Below, piece after piece: positions 25,601 through 31,915 of a DNA stretch of 64,000 nucleotides. Under the pieces are notes generated by a model. It was given only the letters and a program-made list of their open reading frames with translations. It ran no database searches and was not told the origin of the DNA. Positions within the stretch are counted from its first letter, which is position 1, and every line of letters starts with the position of its first letter. Made by a program: the position numbers and the translations under genes. Origin of the DNA: Rugalucina vietnamica (lineage: Eukaryota > Mollusca > Bivalvia > Lucinida > Lucinidae); assembly GCA_964017185.1 (NCBI GenBank), contig OZ024874.1, positions 14,069,957 through 14,133,956 on the forward strand, in the 5' to 3' direction.

Positions 25601-27594
25601 AGCTACCCACTCATATGGAAGTTTGTCTTTCTTAATTTTAGACCTTCAGTAAACCCTCTTCTTTTAAATATGCAATATCTAGACTCAAAATTGCAATTTC
25701 TTTGGAGTGCAGTGGCCCAGTGATAGAATGTAGGCCTCTGAATGGAGAGGTCCTGATTTGGAAACCTACTGTCACTGATCCTTTAGCTAGACACATTTAC
25801 ATGCCATAGTACTAGTTAACCCAGAAAACGGTGGCTCCATCCCATCACTGAACACTGGTTGACTGGGACATTAAACCACAGACCACACAACAGCTTTCTG
25901 AATCCAGCCTGGCTGAACATTCTAGTTTGTATTTGGCCGTATTTAAAATGAATGTATGCTAACTTAACTTTTGTTTCTATTGTAGATTAGACAGTGGTAG
26001 CGGCTCCCGGCCATTTACTCCCCGTGACATAACTACCCTGCGAGTGAAGTCAGAAGACGGTCACCATACCTATATACTCAAGATGAAGTTTCATGAAACA
26101 GTTGGAGATCTCAGAAAATATATCAGTATGCAGAGGTGAGATATATTATAGGGATCAAACATGTCTTTTCATGCATTAATAACATTTGCTGTCGCTTGAG
26201 GATGTTGTTCGAAACCCGAGGCCACTAGGCCGAGGGTTCAAACTGCTTCCAAACGCTCGGCAAATGTGAATGCATTGAAACAAGTGGATTTTAGCCAAAC
26301 AGCATGTGAATTTTATGATTTGAATATGGGTTTGGTTGTTTGAACACAGCTTTTGGCCTAATTGATAACAGCTTCAAACAGCAATGTGCATAGGTAACTA
26401 TGCAAGAATATGTTTTTATCTGTCTTTTTTTTTTTCTCACCAAGATTATGCATTTTGCTGTTTGATATCATGTTTAAGGATTTATCAATATTGACATGAG
26501 TGGGTGGGGTATGTAAAACAGAAATCTACTGTTTTCTTGAATCTGTTAATCAAATGATGATGTGTATTTATTGCTAATAGGCGTCACTGATACTAGGAAT
26601 GAGTCAATATAGTTACTATTTTAAAATTTTAAATAGCTTGGTGTAAAATTGGAAATGTAACTGGTTTTTCGTGGGACCCATTTCCTGGAAAATGGAATGC
26701 ATTTGAATAAAAATTACGCAAAGCCTAAATGTCTAGCATACATAATCTGACAAATTAAAAGTTATTTTGGGGTCATGGAAATGTATTTCTCTGGGAAAAG
26801 TTAGTGTAAACATGTTTTTCTGGAAAATTCTGAAAGTGGGTAACTTGGGGCGCATCGTGTGCGCTTACTAATTGCTAAAAGATGACATGCCTTTTGTTTC
26901 AGGTTCTTATATGATTGAAGTCAATGACTACATCGAAAAATCTGTCTTATTGTTTTCAAAAAGCTAAGAAAAATGGGTCCGACGATTTCAACCCGGAAGT
27001 AACTGAAAAATGACTCACTTGCTCTGAGCTGACCACTCATACCACAATCATGTATACACAAATCCATGTATTTGCAACATATTCAATAGTCCCATGATAA
27101 AGCATGCTAAAGAATATAGCATTGTTGACAAAATAAACAATGCTTTTTATACAGGTAAATCTTCAATTATGTATATACAGTGACCGGCTATAAGTCCTTA
27201 ACAGCCAGGGTAAATAGCTTGAGGTCTGACAATTATCTGAGATTAACAAAACTTAGATTACCAGTACTCACTAACCATCCAGTTCATTTTACTTTAGTGA
27301 AAGAATTTGCTGGAATCAGTAATTGAACCTGCGTATTCACAATTGAAAGCCCAAATCACAAGCCAAGAGCGCTAACCTGGTCAGCTATTGGTTTCAATGC
27401 CTCTTAAATATGCTTAATTATTTAATGCACTTTCTCTTATGCATCAGCTTTCTCATTGCAGGTCATCCAATTCCCCAGCATTTGAGATAGTATCAGCCCA
27501 CCCTAACAGAGTCCACAGTGAAGATGGAGCGACACTGGAATCTGCTGGTCTTACACCCAACGCTGTACTACATCTCAAGCTGAAGAAAACATAG
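597..27594 (+). CDS. UBXN11: UBX domain-containing protein 11 (socius) orthologue, 3' part, 7 exons
   Basis: Coding exons seen: 597-730, 1392-1559, 4283-4463, 24328-24431, 25207-25280, 25986-26135, 27462-27594. All introns are GT-AG and the phases join without a break. Order: a conserved pre-SEP helix ([13 protein letters not shown]), a SEP domain ([38 protein letters not shown], then DKREVHF), a variable linker, and a C-terminal UBX fold ([36 protein letters not shown]) ending in TAG. SEP and UBX domains are known p97/VCP-binding modules; UBXN11 (socius) is reported to act with Rnd GTPases in actin organisation. The N-terminal exons, usually coiled coil, lie left of the window. One intron is about 19.9 kb and filled with retroelements; the exons on both sides remain in frame, so the gene looks functional. 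The assignment rests on domain order and residue similarity recalled from the vertebrate protein, not on a search. Confidence 0.88.
765..987 (-). mobile_element. F1 foldback MITE, copy 1
   Basis: Termini GAGCTGTCTCATGAGAAAAC and CTCATGAGGAGGCTC are inverted repeats. AATT flanks both ends (761-764, 988-991) as a target duplication. The central region GCACTGATCAGC..GCTGATCTGCG has shortened, imperfect hairpin arms. It lies in a UBXN11 intron. Confidence 0.85.
1190..1357 (+). mobile_element. F1 foldback MITE, copy 2, left-truncated
   Basis: The right part of the family is present (GCTACACAGATTAAGC, then CTGTACAGGC, TTTGTTTTCTCATG, GGCTC). The left terminus and one palindrome arm are missing or unrecognisable. 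It ends 34 bases before a UBXN11 exon. The left boundary is approximate. Confidence 0.65.
1392..1559 (+). CDS. UBXN11: UBXN11 exon b (SEP domain core)
   Basis: A pyrimidine-rich acceptor GTCTTTTCCAG precedes 1392 and the donor GTGAGT starts at 1560. The exon is 56 codons, phase 0 on both sides. It holds most of the SEP domain: [17 protein letters not shown], then EPSTRSC, then [18 protein letters not shown]. Confidence 0.87.
1867..2100 (-). mobile_element. F1 foldback MITE, copy 3
   Basis: Complete copy: GAGCCACCTCGTGGGAAAAC at the left, TTCTCATGAGGCGGCTC at the right, ATTT duplicated at 1863-1866 and 2101-2104. The central palindrome GATCAGCTTCGCGG / CCGCGAAGCTGATC is intact. Confidence 0.92.
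2203..2436 (+). mobile_element. F1 foldback MITE, copy 4
   Basis: Complete copy opposite in orientation to copy 3, 102 bases away. ATGT is duplicated at 2199-2202 and 2437-2440. The palindrome centre reads GCGGTAACCGC. Confidence 0.92.
2500..2734 (+). mobile_element. F1 foldback MITE, copy 5
   Basis: Complete copy with GAGCCGCATCGTGAGAAAAC at the left and CGTCGCGGCTC at the right. CTTT is duplicated at 2496-2499 and 2735-2738. The palindrome arms are near perfect (GATCAGCTTCGCGG / CCGCGAAGCTGATC). Confidence 0.92.
2735..3310. other. Intronic stretch without recognised element
   Basis: UBXN11 intron sequence between MITE copy 5 and the TIR element at 3311. It contains the short repeat GGCTAGACTAGGCTAGA near 2940 and nothing else I can name. 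Confidence 0.4.
3638..3761. repeat. Inverted repeat (hairpin) inside the 3311-4256 element
   Basis: Arms of about 41 bases (GGTGAATACCAAATATATTT ... and its complement ending GTATTCACC) flank a loop with ACGAGTGCGCAGCACGAGTG. The arms differ at only a few positions. Confidence 0.85.
4057..4124 (+). repeat. Short tandem repeat, ~16-bp unit
   Basis: TTGATATCAGTGAGAT-like units follow one another three to four times (TTGATATCAGTGAGAT, TTGATATCAGTGAAAT, TTCATATCAATGAAAA), each with some change. Confidence 0.7.
4283..4463 (+). CDS. UBXN11: UBXN11 exon c (end of SEP, linker)
   Basis: The acceptor TATAACAG precedes 4283; the donor GTATAT follows 4463. The exon begins [13 protein letters not shown], closing the SEP domain, and continues with a hydrophilic linker ([16 protein letters not shown]). 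It leaves at phase 1, which the exon at 24328 completes. A TIR-bounded element (3311-4256) ends only about 27 bases upstream of this exon, close to the acceptor. Confidence 0.85.
4530..4721 (-). mobile_element. F1 foldback MITE, copy 6, decayed
   Basis: Recognisable family blocks (GAAGAAGAGGGATTGTACT, GATCAGCTGATCTG, TTTTGTTTTCATATATG, AGTTTTCTCGTGATG) in minus orientation. Ends are approximate and no target duplication is clear. It follows UBXN11 exon c by about 70 bases. Confidence 0.6.
4745..4932 (-). mobile_element. F1 foldback MITE, copy 7, decayed
   Basis: Family blocks CCACAGAAAGTGATTGGAAG, CTTGAAATTTTG and CTGATCTGCGTCTTTATTTT remain. The centre ATCAGCTGCACAGCTGAT is shortened but symmetric. 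Ends are approximate. Confidence 0.6.
5227..5256. repeat. (CT)n microsatellite
   Basis: About 15 uninterrupted CT units, followed by a short TA run next to the left end of the 5269-5867 element. Confidence 0.9.
5269..5867. mobile_element. ~600-bp TIR element with F1-like termini
   Basis: The ends GAACCTCAACGTGACAAAAT and (as complement) GTGCCACATCGTGAGAAAAT are inverted repeats of about 33 bp that continue GTACCTTCGGACA on both sides. The outermost 20 bases resemble the F1 MITE terminus GAGCCGCATCGTGAGAAAAC. It is flanked by ATAT on both sides. There is no transposase frame and the interior is unrelated to F1. Likely a distant or longer relative of the F1 family. Confidence 0.65.
5868..5927. 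repeat. (TA)n microsatellite at the 3' end of PLE copy 1
   Basis: About 30 TA units lie between the TIR element at 5269-5867 and the 3' terminus of the minus-strand Penelope-like element. Confidence 0.9.
5970..6006 (-). ncRNA. Hammerhead ribozyme (type I, minimal), PLE copy 1
   Basis: Read on the minus strand: stem I 5' side TCCTG, core CTGAAGA, stem II GCT-GTAA-AGT with a GNRA-type loop, GAAA, palindromic GCGC, then the cleavage triplet ending TA, and the stem I 3' side CAGGA. All invariant core positions (CUGANGA, GAAA, U before the cleavage base) are present, and stem I has five contiguous pairs. The self-complementary GCGC in place of a closed stem III suggests a dimer-active form, as described for PLE hammerheads. 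Activity is inferred, not shown. Confidence 0.8.
7641..7693 (+). promoter_or_regulatory. LTR core promoter and start-site hairpin
   Basis: TATATAAG at 7641-7648 is followed 24 bases later by ATTAGTGT-GTCTCG-ACACTAAT, a perfect 8-bp stem (7672-7693) where transcription would be expected to begin. GTTCCGC and GCGGAAC flank the TATA box as an inverted pair. The same block recurs in the 3' LTR at about 17204-17256. Confidence 0.65.
7790..8665 (+). repeat. Cluster of CACCAT/ATGGTG palindromes inside the LTR
   Basis: More than twenty copies of CACCAT or its complement ATGGTG, many paired into short palindromes such as CACCATTGATGGTG, CACCATCGTTGGTG and CACCATTGTTGGTG, lie in about 875 bases. Spacing is irregular, so this is not a simple tandem array. 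The same cluster occurs in the 3' LTR (17353-18228). Confidence 0.85.
8973..8990 (+). promoter_or_regulatory. tRNA primer-binding site of the LTR element
   Basis: TGGTGTCCAGAAGCAGGG starts two bases after the 5' LTR, the expected position and TGG start for a tRNA primer. The matching tRNA is not certain; it resembles the tRNA-Leu-type sites of some Gypsy elements. Confidence 0.6.
9399..11054 (+). CDS. Gag-like protein of the LTR element
   Basis: About 551 residues from the ATG at 9399; a GTG 21 bases upstream is in frame but an unlikely start. The N-terminal part has a coiled-coil-like segment ([29 protein letters not shown]). The middle carries a retrotransposon capsid region ([56 protein letters not shown]). 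The C-terminal 130 residues are dominated by Asn, Arg, Tyr and Gln ([15 protein letters not shown] and similar), with no CCHC zinc knuckle seen. It would form the particle that packages the element's RNA. The frame is long and open, in keeping with a young insertion. Confidence 0.82.
   Translation: MAENNLNRVDDGELDSLSEASSAIGLQISMMENSFKTEMTKLATMVKDTVGSLQCTIISLREQFEKRLAEVEQRFDGQISVQGVSTTQNGARKMSGCNRPKQKHPNIEAAKQCIDYQCRGDKPPSLTTPSDQMNLANVQDYVPKCKGGNTSGNGAKTSQSCPNLGMDKSIEVISQSKGSNHHPKMKPQNFDGETDFDEFLCQFEITCEINTWNYKEKSLYLANCLTGKARCLLNGLDHDGRRDYDTLVVKLRNRFGSVNQSEIYRSQLKSRTRNRGETIQELAKAVETLVRQAYPGVNKEVVETLSLDNFIDALTDTDMRTRVRELNPKSLEEAEQACVRLEAYKIADKQRSRSVCRIISEAELSKEDQSNSSSQFELLSEAISSLTDEVKQLGQRNVKNSNAGSCNYQRFQRNHQNYNRYNNRDQRYHRNATNGYRNHRYHWNRKNDYGNQRYNNGKPRFHNQNQRFGKTYRNDWYSSAANGAQNYGYQYKGSNSDETMQKGNFLQNSHYTGSRGLQDATHSSSNDPGEFESKSSRHSNWSGWRATTQQH
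11055..16822 (+). other. Internal region of the LTR element without recognisable pol
   Basis: 5.8 kb of AT-rich sequence. Apart from a retropepsin-like IDTGAPSS trace around 11165, no RT, RNase H or integrase motifs were found in any frame by reading. Frames are short. It may be replaced sequence, as in non-autonomous LTR derivatives, or pol decayed beyond recognition. Confidence 0.6.
16823..16839 (+). promoter_or_regulatory. Polypurine tract of the LTR element
   Basis: GTGGGAGAGGGGGCTAA lies immediately before the TGTTACGG start of the 3' LTR, the expected place for plus-strand priming. Confidence 0.65.
16840..18533 (+). repeat. 3' LTR
   Basis: Second 1,694-bp LTR. It is followed by ATAT, the target duplication, and then by PLE sequence (CGTGACTGTAACAAGCTGAT) that matches the uninterrupted PLE copy at 23281-23300. 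Confidence 0.93.
18661..19104 (-). CDS. PLE GIY-YIG endonuclease domain (fossil)
   Basis: Minus-strand frame downstream of the RT. It holds a cysteine-rich linker ([13 protein letters not shown]), typical of Penelope proteins, then [24 protein letters not shown], the GIY-YIG nuclease core with its arginine. The end of the domain is recognisable again in copy 2 at 23308-23535. It would nick target DNA to prime reverse transcription. Confidence 0.85.
   Translation of the reverse strand: MRACEQLFLHNSDKMINVLAKKPIINSKRQPKNLKQILSASKFDYTETKACVEKCGKSRCKTCQIIIEGQSYTFGNGKTFTVKHNMNCDTKNVIYALVCDNCNSFYIGQTSNELRKRMTLHRQQTLRNEHFHNWQMTSSKCFQFIRY
19174..20523 (-). CDS. PLE reverse transcriptase (fossil)
   Basis: A long minus-strand frame with PLE-type RT blocks in order: [70 protein letters not shown], then the catalytic FLDDCFIIW, and the thumb-side IPFLDVLVK and [16 protein letters not shown]. 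The TNIP and LDD blocks are hallmarks of Penelope RTs. The similarity continues past the first Met toward 20.7 kb, so 20523 is not the original start. The element is treated as a fossil. Confidence 0.9.
   Translation of the reverse strand: MHDYPLEQNNNVKSNLTSRERNAIQSLQNDKSIIIKEADKGGAVVCMDSDYYRDKILQMLSDKEYYEEIESSADSYTRKLINKLIDQHGSGLHDEEKDYLINFDHATSNFYGLPKVHKSIIIANAIAQQNSEYIVIRRPEDLKFRPIVGGPNSSTQRLSHFLDILLNPLCQEVSSFVRDDIDFLNHLPSEVKPNSKLITFDVVSLYTNIPHDLGITAINYWLDKAKDVVDSRFNIDFILKSLEIILTRNVFYFDGTHYLQTKGISMGTKVAPTLATLVLGFLEETLYERTAEKYGQEFSTTLRNDWKWFLDDCFIIWNNNVDIDDFFRDLNNLHKDINFTMDSSTIGIPFLDVLVKLSENKITCDIYSKPTDTHNYLNFHSCHPRHTKVNIPFSFASRVVTIVTDKTLQGQRLEELSTYLRKQGYPEELIRNGISRAIEKGPIKGDNRK
21187..21590. 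repeat. Large inverted repeat around (TA)n tracts; PLE-type 3' ends
   Basis: Arms of about 105 bp (21187-21294 and 21476-21583) carry GGATGAAACCGGTAG, GAAAGTTCCAGTGTGTC, ACCCGGGTCATGG and GGTATTAATTTAAG in mirrored order. Between them are two long TA tracts and a short unique piece. GAAACCGGTA followed by AATAAAT resembles the 3' half of the hammerhead found at the PLE ends (GAAAGCGCTA then AATAAAT). The arms may be the 3' termini of another PLE family in head-to-head arrangement. Confidence 0.75.
21294..21476. repeat. Paired (TA)n microsatellites
   Basis: Two TA tracts of about 30 units each (21294-21357 and 21413-21476) are separated by about 55 bases containing CAAACAGAATTAGCG and TATATATG variants. 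They sit at the centre of the inverted repeat 21187-21590. Confidence 0.9.
21947..23540 (-). mobile_element. Penelope-like element, copy 2, 5'-truncated
   Basis: Minus strand. It shares the 3' end, hammerhead and 3' untranslated region with copy 1 (about 95% by eye) and ends upstream inside the GIY-YIG domain ([10 protein letters not shown] at 23508-23535). The LTR element is absent: TTTAAATATTGTGACTG at 23274-23290 is the uninterrupted version of the junction. A poly(A)/T tract at 22663-22694 and a ~45-base deletion near 22195 distinguish it from copy 1. 5' truncation is usual for target-primed insertion. Confidence 0.87.
21989..22025 (-). ncRNA. Hammerhead ribozyme, PLE copy 2
   Basis: Same layout as at 5970-6006 with an intact core (CTGAAGA, GAAA, GCGC, TA) and the same TCCTG/CAGGA stem I. 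Stem II reads GAT-GTAA-AGT, so its middle pair is lost relative to copy 1, which should weaken it. Confidence 0.75.
23549..24048. mobile_element. Tc1/mariner-type MITE with ~150-bp inverted repeats
   Basis: Ends CAGTCAAGGACCAAAAGTAT and its exact complement are perfect over 28 bases. Weaker inverted similarity continues for about 150 bases (GACTTACRTGTA, GGTCAACATATTT, TTTTGGTGTCATTTGAA on both arms). The right flank is TA; the left flank is TT. It is 500 bp with no transposase frame. It adjoins the truncated end of PLE copy 2. Confidence 0.78.
24063..24312. mobile_element. F2 foldback element, copy 1
   Basis: Termini GAAAACTTGCCCATGCAATA and (complement) GAAAACATGTCCGTTTAATG are inverted. 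The interior has one hairpin side ACCCACAATCTATGTTTTGG and its partner in shortened form. Related copies are at 33110 and 53752. It ends 15 bases before UBXN11 exon d. Confidence 0.72.
24328..24431 (+). CDS. UBXN11: UBXN11 exon d
   Basis: The acceptor AATTTTGCAG precedes 24328; the donor GTAGGA follows 24431. It enters phase 1 and leaves phase 0. It encodes [20 protein letters not shown], a linker-region helix. A foldback element (24063-24312) ends about 16 bases before the exon, overlapping the expected polypyrimidine and branch-point region. Confidence 0.82.
25207..25280 (+). CDS. UBXN11: UBXN11 exon e
   Basis: The acceptor GATTACAG precedes 25207; the donor GTGGGT follows 25280. The exon is 74 nt and leaves at phase 2. 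It encodes [20 protein letters not shown], a linker. A complete foldback MITE starts 38 bases after the donor. Confidence 0.78.
25318..25551 (+). mobile_element. F1 foldback MITE, copy 8
   Basis: Complete copy in the UBXN11 intron after exon e. The centre is a variant palindrome, CAGCTGTGCAGTAACTGCACAGCTG, still symmetric though different from the common TTCGCGG version (longest shared run is shorter than 20 bases). Flanks ATAT/ATCT do not match exactly. Confidence 0.9.
25701..25890 (+). mobile_element. tRNA-derived SINE, decayed
   Basis: An A-box-like TGGCCCAGTGATAGAATGTA and a B-box-like GGTCCTGATTTGGAAACC are about 40 bases apart. The tail TTGACTGGGACATTAAACCA is shared with other SINE copies in the window (36772, 30618). 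It lies in a UBXN11 intron. Confidence 0.6.
25986..26135 (+). CDS. UBXN11: UBXN11 exon f (start of UBX domain)
   Basis: The acceptor TCTATTGTAG precedes 25986; the donor GTGAGA follows 26135. It completes the split Arg codon of the previous exon, then encodes [20 protein letters not shown] and the first two strands and helix of the UBX fold ([18 protein letters not shown]). Confidence 0.86.
27462..27594 (+). CDS. UBXN11: UBXN11 terminal exon (end of UBX domain)
   Basis: The acceptor TCTCATTGCAG precedes 27462. The exon completes a split Arg codon and encodes the second half of the UBX fold ([28 protein letters not shown]), ending in TAG at 27592-27594. Confidence 0.87.
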
Positions 27595-27655
27595 TATCAA
27601 AGCTGTTCCTACAGATTATGAAATTTTATTTGTGCTCAACAAAACTGAGCATAAA

Positions 27656-27661
27656 AATAAA
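27656..27661 (+). terminator. Candidate UBXN11 polyadenylation signal
   Basis: AATAAA lies about 60 bases past the UBXN11 stop codon. It is the first canonical signal downstream, so a short 3' UTR is likely, but AT-rich sequence makes chance hits common. Confidence 0.5.
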
Positions 27662-28853
27662 TTATTGATTTATAGATATGAAACTAGCCAGAAACAAAGG
27701 CATTGTCAGGTTTGAATCATACAATTTATCTGGCTCATAATGGTTGAAAACCAGTATTTCACATTTTAACAATTATGAAATCGATAAATCTTGTGCTTAT
27801 TCAATTTGAGCATGATTAAAGTTACATAACCTTCAGGAGCAGTTAGCAGGAAAAGTAGCTTTGTGATTACACCATTGATGAGGTTGTAAAACGTGGCTGG
27901 ATCAAAGGAAGTCCTAAGAGATGTGAAACCATTTCTCTTGGTGCATGAAAACCATTGCCTTCAGAGGAAAAATTTTTACAATGTCATTGGTTCAAGAATA
28001 TCCTGAAATAAAATGGTTAACATGCTTCAAGAGTAAGATTGTACGATACCAATTTCACAAATGTTTCCATAGAGAAGCTTGATTGTGTACAAATGAAAAT
28101 GTTTGCCTTGACAAAAAAATATCCCCAAGCAATAAACATGCAGATTAGCATGGAGACATAGGCTGCTTTCTGATCAGAGCCTTTGTTGTTTGCTTCACTT
28201 CTTTGCATGGTGATGACATACGTGTAGATTGTTTCAGTCTGACTTTGTTTAAAAAAAATCTTAAGACAGGTTCTTCCTTCCATGTCACAAGGATGTTTTT
28301 TAAAAAAAGGTTGAGAGCATGGACCACAATTCTCCACCAAACAATTTACTATTTTTTCTTCATCTCTGTTGCAATAAAATGCAGCAGGATTAAAAGTGGA
28401 GACGTTTAGGCCATATTTAAAGAACATGTAGCTGTAGACTTTGTGTTAGTGTCCATAACATAGGATGTTTAGCGCAATACAGGGAATTACTCCGTCCATT
28501 TATGAGTTGTTTCAACAACTGCTGATTCTTACACACTGTGATTACATTTTGTATAATGTTTTCAAGAGATTTTATTTGTATTTGGGCTACCTGTTGACTT
28601 GTTAGATGGTACTGTACATGAAAATAATTTATACATCTTTGTTTAAACATGTCTTATTTATATTTTATATCTACATAAAGTCATTCCAAGAACATTTATG
28701 TTAAAAGAAATCAAGCTGTAGCCTTTGTGTGTCAGTGTCCTCAACACAGCCTTTAAACACGATAGCAGGAAATTATTCCGTCCATTTTCTAGTGGTCTCA
28801 CCAACTGCTGATTTAAGTCTCCTCTGTGATTATTTTATAGGATTTTGACTTCT
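27662..28853. other. Intergenic region with a diverged tandem duplication
   Basis: Segments 28425-28553 and 28707-28836 are similar (GCTGTAGNCTTTGTG, ATTCCGTCCATTT, CAACTGCTGATT in the same order), about 282 bases apart. Otherwise AT-rich with no supported gene. Confidence 0.55.
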
Positions 28854-29092
28854 GAGCCGCTGCAAGAAAACCAACAATTTTGCATATGCGAAAACAAAGC
28901 CGCAGATCATCAGCCGTGCAGTAACTGCAGCAGCACGGCTGATCAGTGCCTTTGTTTTCGCTCCATAGTTAGTGCAATACCTCTTCTTAAATATGAAATT
29001 TTAAGATTCTAGCCAGCTCCTGAGATTGTACCGGCCAGTTTGTGTCAGACCTGGTTGGAAACCCAAATTGTTGGTTTTCTCACACACAGGCT
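28854..29092 (+). mobile_element. F1 foldback MITE, copy 9
   Basis: Left end GAGCCGCTGCAAGAAAACCA. The right end is eroded (CTCACACACAGG). The centre is an expanded variant with CAGCCGTGCAGTAACTGC and GCACGGCTGATCAG arms, still base-paired. Confidence 0.85.
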
Positions 29093-29232
29093 TTTATGTT
29101 TTTGATAAATTCCTAATATTTATATTTTGCCTCAGTATTAAACCAGTTAGGCAACTTTACACCAGCTTTTGTGATAAGCAAGAAAAACTAAACTTGTTTC
29201 ATGTCAATAACAATGAGAAATTGTACTAATTT

Positions 29233-29475
29233 GAGCCGCATCATGAGAAAACCAACAATGTGGTTTTACGAACAAGTTCAACACAAACCAAGCTTTACAA
29301 GCACAGAAGATGGCTAGAGGCTGGAAATTTTGGATTTGCATGTAGAAAGAAGAGATATTGTACTATCCGTGCAGAGAAAACAAAGACACTGATCATCTTC
29401 GCAGTTACTGTGAACTGATCTGCACCTTTTTCGCATAATAGTATGCAAAATGCTGATTGTCTCATGACGCGACTC
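29233..29475 (-). mobile_element. F1 foldback MITE, copy 10
   Basis: GAGCCGCATCATGAGAAAAC at the left, CTCATGACGCGACTC at the right, AATTT on both sides (29228-29232, 29476-29480). One hairpin arm is partly deleted. Confidence 0.85.
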
Positions 29476-29538
29476 AATTTGTAAAGAAATTGTTGGATTA
29501 TTTATGTCACAAGTCATTAGACAGTAATATATATGATG

Positions 29539-29769
29539 CAGCCGGTGCATGAGAAAACCAACAATTTGGGTTCCGACCAGGTCAGACACAAACCGGGCTG
29601 TACAGTCACAGAAGATGGTTAGAGGCTGGAAATTTTGGATTTAGAAAGAGGAATTGTACTATCCGTGTAGCGAAAACAAAGGCGCTGATCAGCTTCGCAG
29701 TTACTGCGAAGCTAATCTGTGCCTTTGTTTTAGCCAATGTAGATGGTTGGTTTTCCCATATAATGGCTC
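29539..29769 (-). mobile_element. F1 foldback MITE, copy 11
   Basis: The third F1 copy within 900 bases. The centre TTCGCAGTTACTGCGAA is a symmetric variant. Outer ends (GCCGGTGCATGAGAAAAC; TTTTCCCATATAATGGCTC) are slightly eroded. Confidence 0.85.
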
Positions 29770-30909
29770 ATTTCATATGTGTCCCTTCTAGAGAATTGTC
29801 ACGTCACTTGTAAACTAAACTACTGTGATTTAATGGTAGAAGTTTAGTTATCAATTCAGCTTTGTTTATATATGTTTGTCCTTTTTTAACCAAAATATAA
29901 TGCATTTAAATATTAAGTGTCTGTTTATAAGTATTTTGGAGAAAAACTGCAGTTTGAATTGAAATGTTTAGAAGTATTTGTTCAGTACTTTTAACTCATT
30001 CCATGGTCATTTAAACTGTGATAATTTTATTCTTTAGAAATTTATACAAGGCAAAATAGTGTGTCATTCCGTCCAAGCTTTATTATACAAATACTGTATA
30101 GTTTGATTCTTCATATTTCTATCATTCAGTGGGAGATGACTTCTTAACTAGACTCCCAGCATAGGTTTTGGCAATGCTTAGCTAATGCCATATGCTTGTG
30201 GAGCGGCTTGGTTGGCATCACCCCTTAAGATGTTGGGATTGAAGCAGGCATAAGACTCTTGGTCCCAGACTGTCAACGGGTTTGGGATATTTTGTGAAAA
30301 TTTGGCCATGAAAATGTTTCTAAAGCCAAGAAATTCAGTTGTCAGTCAAATGAAATGTGCACTAAACACCGTCTTTCACCAGGATTTTCAAGACTGTATG
30401 GGTAGGTTAACTAAAAGAACAGACATGACCTTGTCTGTTAACAATGGCTGTCATCATTTCATATTTTTGCTCAATACATAGCTTGTTATTAAAATACTCC
30501 CAGGAACCTCCTCCACATGACAGTTTTAATAGATCCATGTGTCTTTTGTTATTTAGAATAAACAACGACAAACTTTTCTTCAAAAGTTATTATTTTATGA
30601 TGTGTTTATCAATCCTGACATGACTTATTGTTGACTGGGACATCAAGTCATAACCAAACAAACAAAAAATGAGTTGAAAATGACAATTGGGGTCTGGCAA
30701 TGATCCATCCATCTTACATCCAAATCTGTGTTATAAAGATATCAAGATCTTTTGAATGGCAATACAGACAGCAATATTTCGGTGGCTGAAAATTAAGTGA
30801 TGTGTATTTTCATAATTCTAGTGAAATACCTGTCCAGTGCAAAATGATTGTGATGTTAGATATAGTGCGAATACTTTGACCGTGCTGCTTGAACTCACTT
30901 GACTAGATT
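29770..30909. other. Intergenic, no gene seen
   Basis: AT-rich sequence. TTGACTGGGACATCAAGTCA with a CAAACAAACAAA tail at about 30632-30668 resembles the SINE tail found at 25856, so a decayed SINE may end there. Confidence 0.4.
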
Positions 30910-31878
30910 GTGCACATCTTGTTCTTAGGTAGTGCAGTTATTGTAATTCAGATTATGTATGTGATAGTCATAAACAGCTTAAATATTGATTTGGAAAACT
31001 TTAAGATCTGGTGTGAAAGTAATGGTATGGTAGTTAACATTCCCAAAACCAAAGCAATGTTCATGTCTACAAAGTACAAAATAAATCAGATCATGGCAAA
31101 TCCACCTATACTGAAAATAGGGAATGAGACAATTGAAATATCAGACAATGAAAAACTTTTGGGCATAAATATCGACAGCACTCTTTCTTGGATCACTCAA
31201 ATTGAAAATACAATTAAAAAATGCAACACACTGTTGTATCTTCTTAGTCGAATAAAATGTTACCTATCTATATCTGTTCGAAAATTGTTCTACAATGCCT
31301 ACATCTTGCCCCACCTAGATTACTGTTGCACAATATGGGGTAATGCGAATATAGAACAAATGGAGTCCATTGTAAAATTTCAAAAACGTGCAGCAAGATG
31401 CATTCTTGACAAAGATATTGACACATCTTCAGAAGAAATGTTTGCTGAATTAAAATGGATGCAATTCCCACAGCGAGCTCAGTATCAAAAAGCAATTATG
31501 ATGTACAAAATCTTTAATAATCTGGCTCCTGAATACTTACAAGGACTATTCCAACACACAGCAGAGCATTAAGATCAACTTCTGATAATCTCCTGTATAT
31601 ACCTAAGCCAAACATAGAGCAGTTCAGAAACACTCTTTCCTATTCCGGCTCAAAGATTTGGAATTCCATTCCAGAACATATTAAGCATTCTGAATCAGTT
31701 GCACACTTCAAGCAAAGGTATTTAGAATGGTTTTTCACACAAAATGTTTTGTAGTTATATTATCTTGTATATTTTGTTCTTTTGCTGTTTTGTATCTTTA
31801 TGTATATATGTACTATGTTGAAGAGAGGACCTCAGGGAAGATTGGATCACTCCAACTGAGTTTCCTCTATAAATAAAG

Positions 31879-31914
<36 letters not shown>
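30910..31914 (+). mobile_element. 5'-truncated LINE (jockey/CR1/L2-like), 3' end of RT
   Basis: The frame 30910-31572 encodes the C-terminal part of a non-LTR RT: ENFKIWCESNGMVVNIPKTK, LLGINIDSTLSW, LLYLLSRIKCYLSISVRKLF, YILPHLDYCCTIWG, FQKRAARCIL, ALIMMYKIFNN-like. The match continues in another frame (TSDNLLYIP, GSKIWNSIPEHI, FKQRYLEWFF) to a stop at 31754, so at least one frameshift is present near 31565. AATAAAGTC and an (ATT)n tail close the 3' end at 31914. The 5' portion, including the catalytic YADD-type block, is missing. A dead copy. Confidence 0.85.
31881..31914. repeat. (ATT)n tail of the LINE
   Basis: About eleven ATT units directly follow AATAAAGTC, a typical 3' end for this kind of LINE. 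Confidence 0.9.

Positions 31915-31915
<1 letters not shown>

Noticed and set aside
28017-28427. 136-codon minus-strand frame with several Cys
   Set aside because: Overlaps open frames on the other strand, lacks splice or family signals, and lies in a diverged duplicated repeat region.
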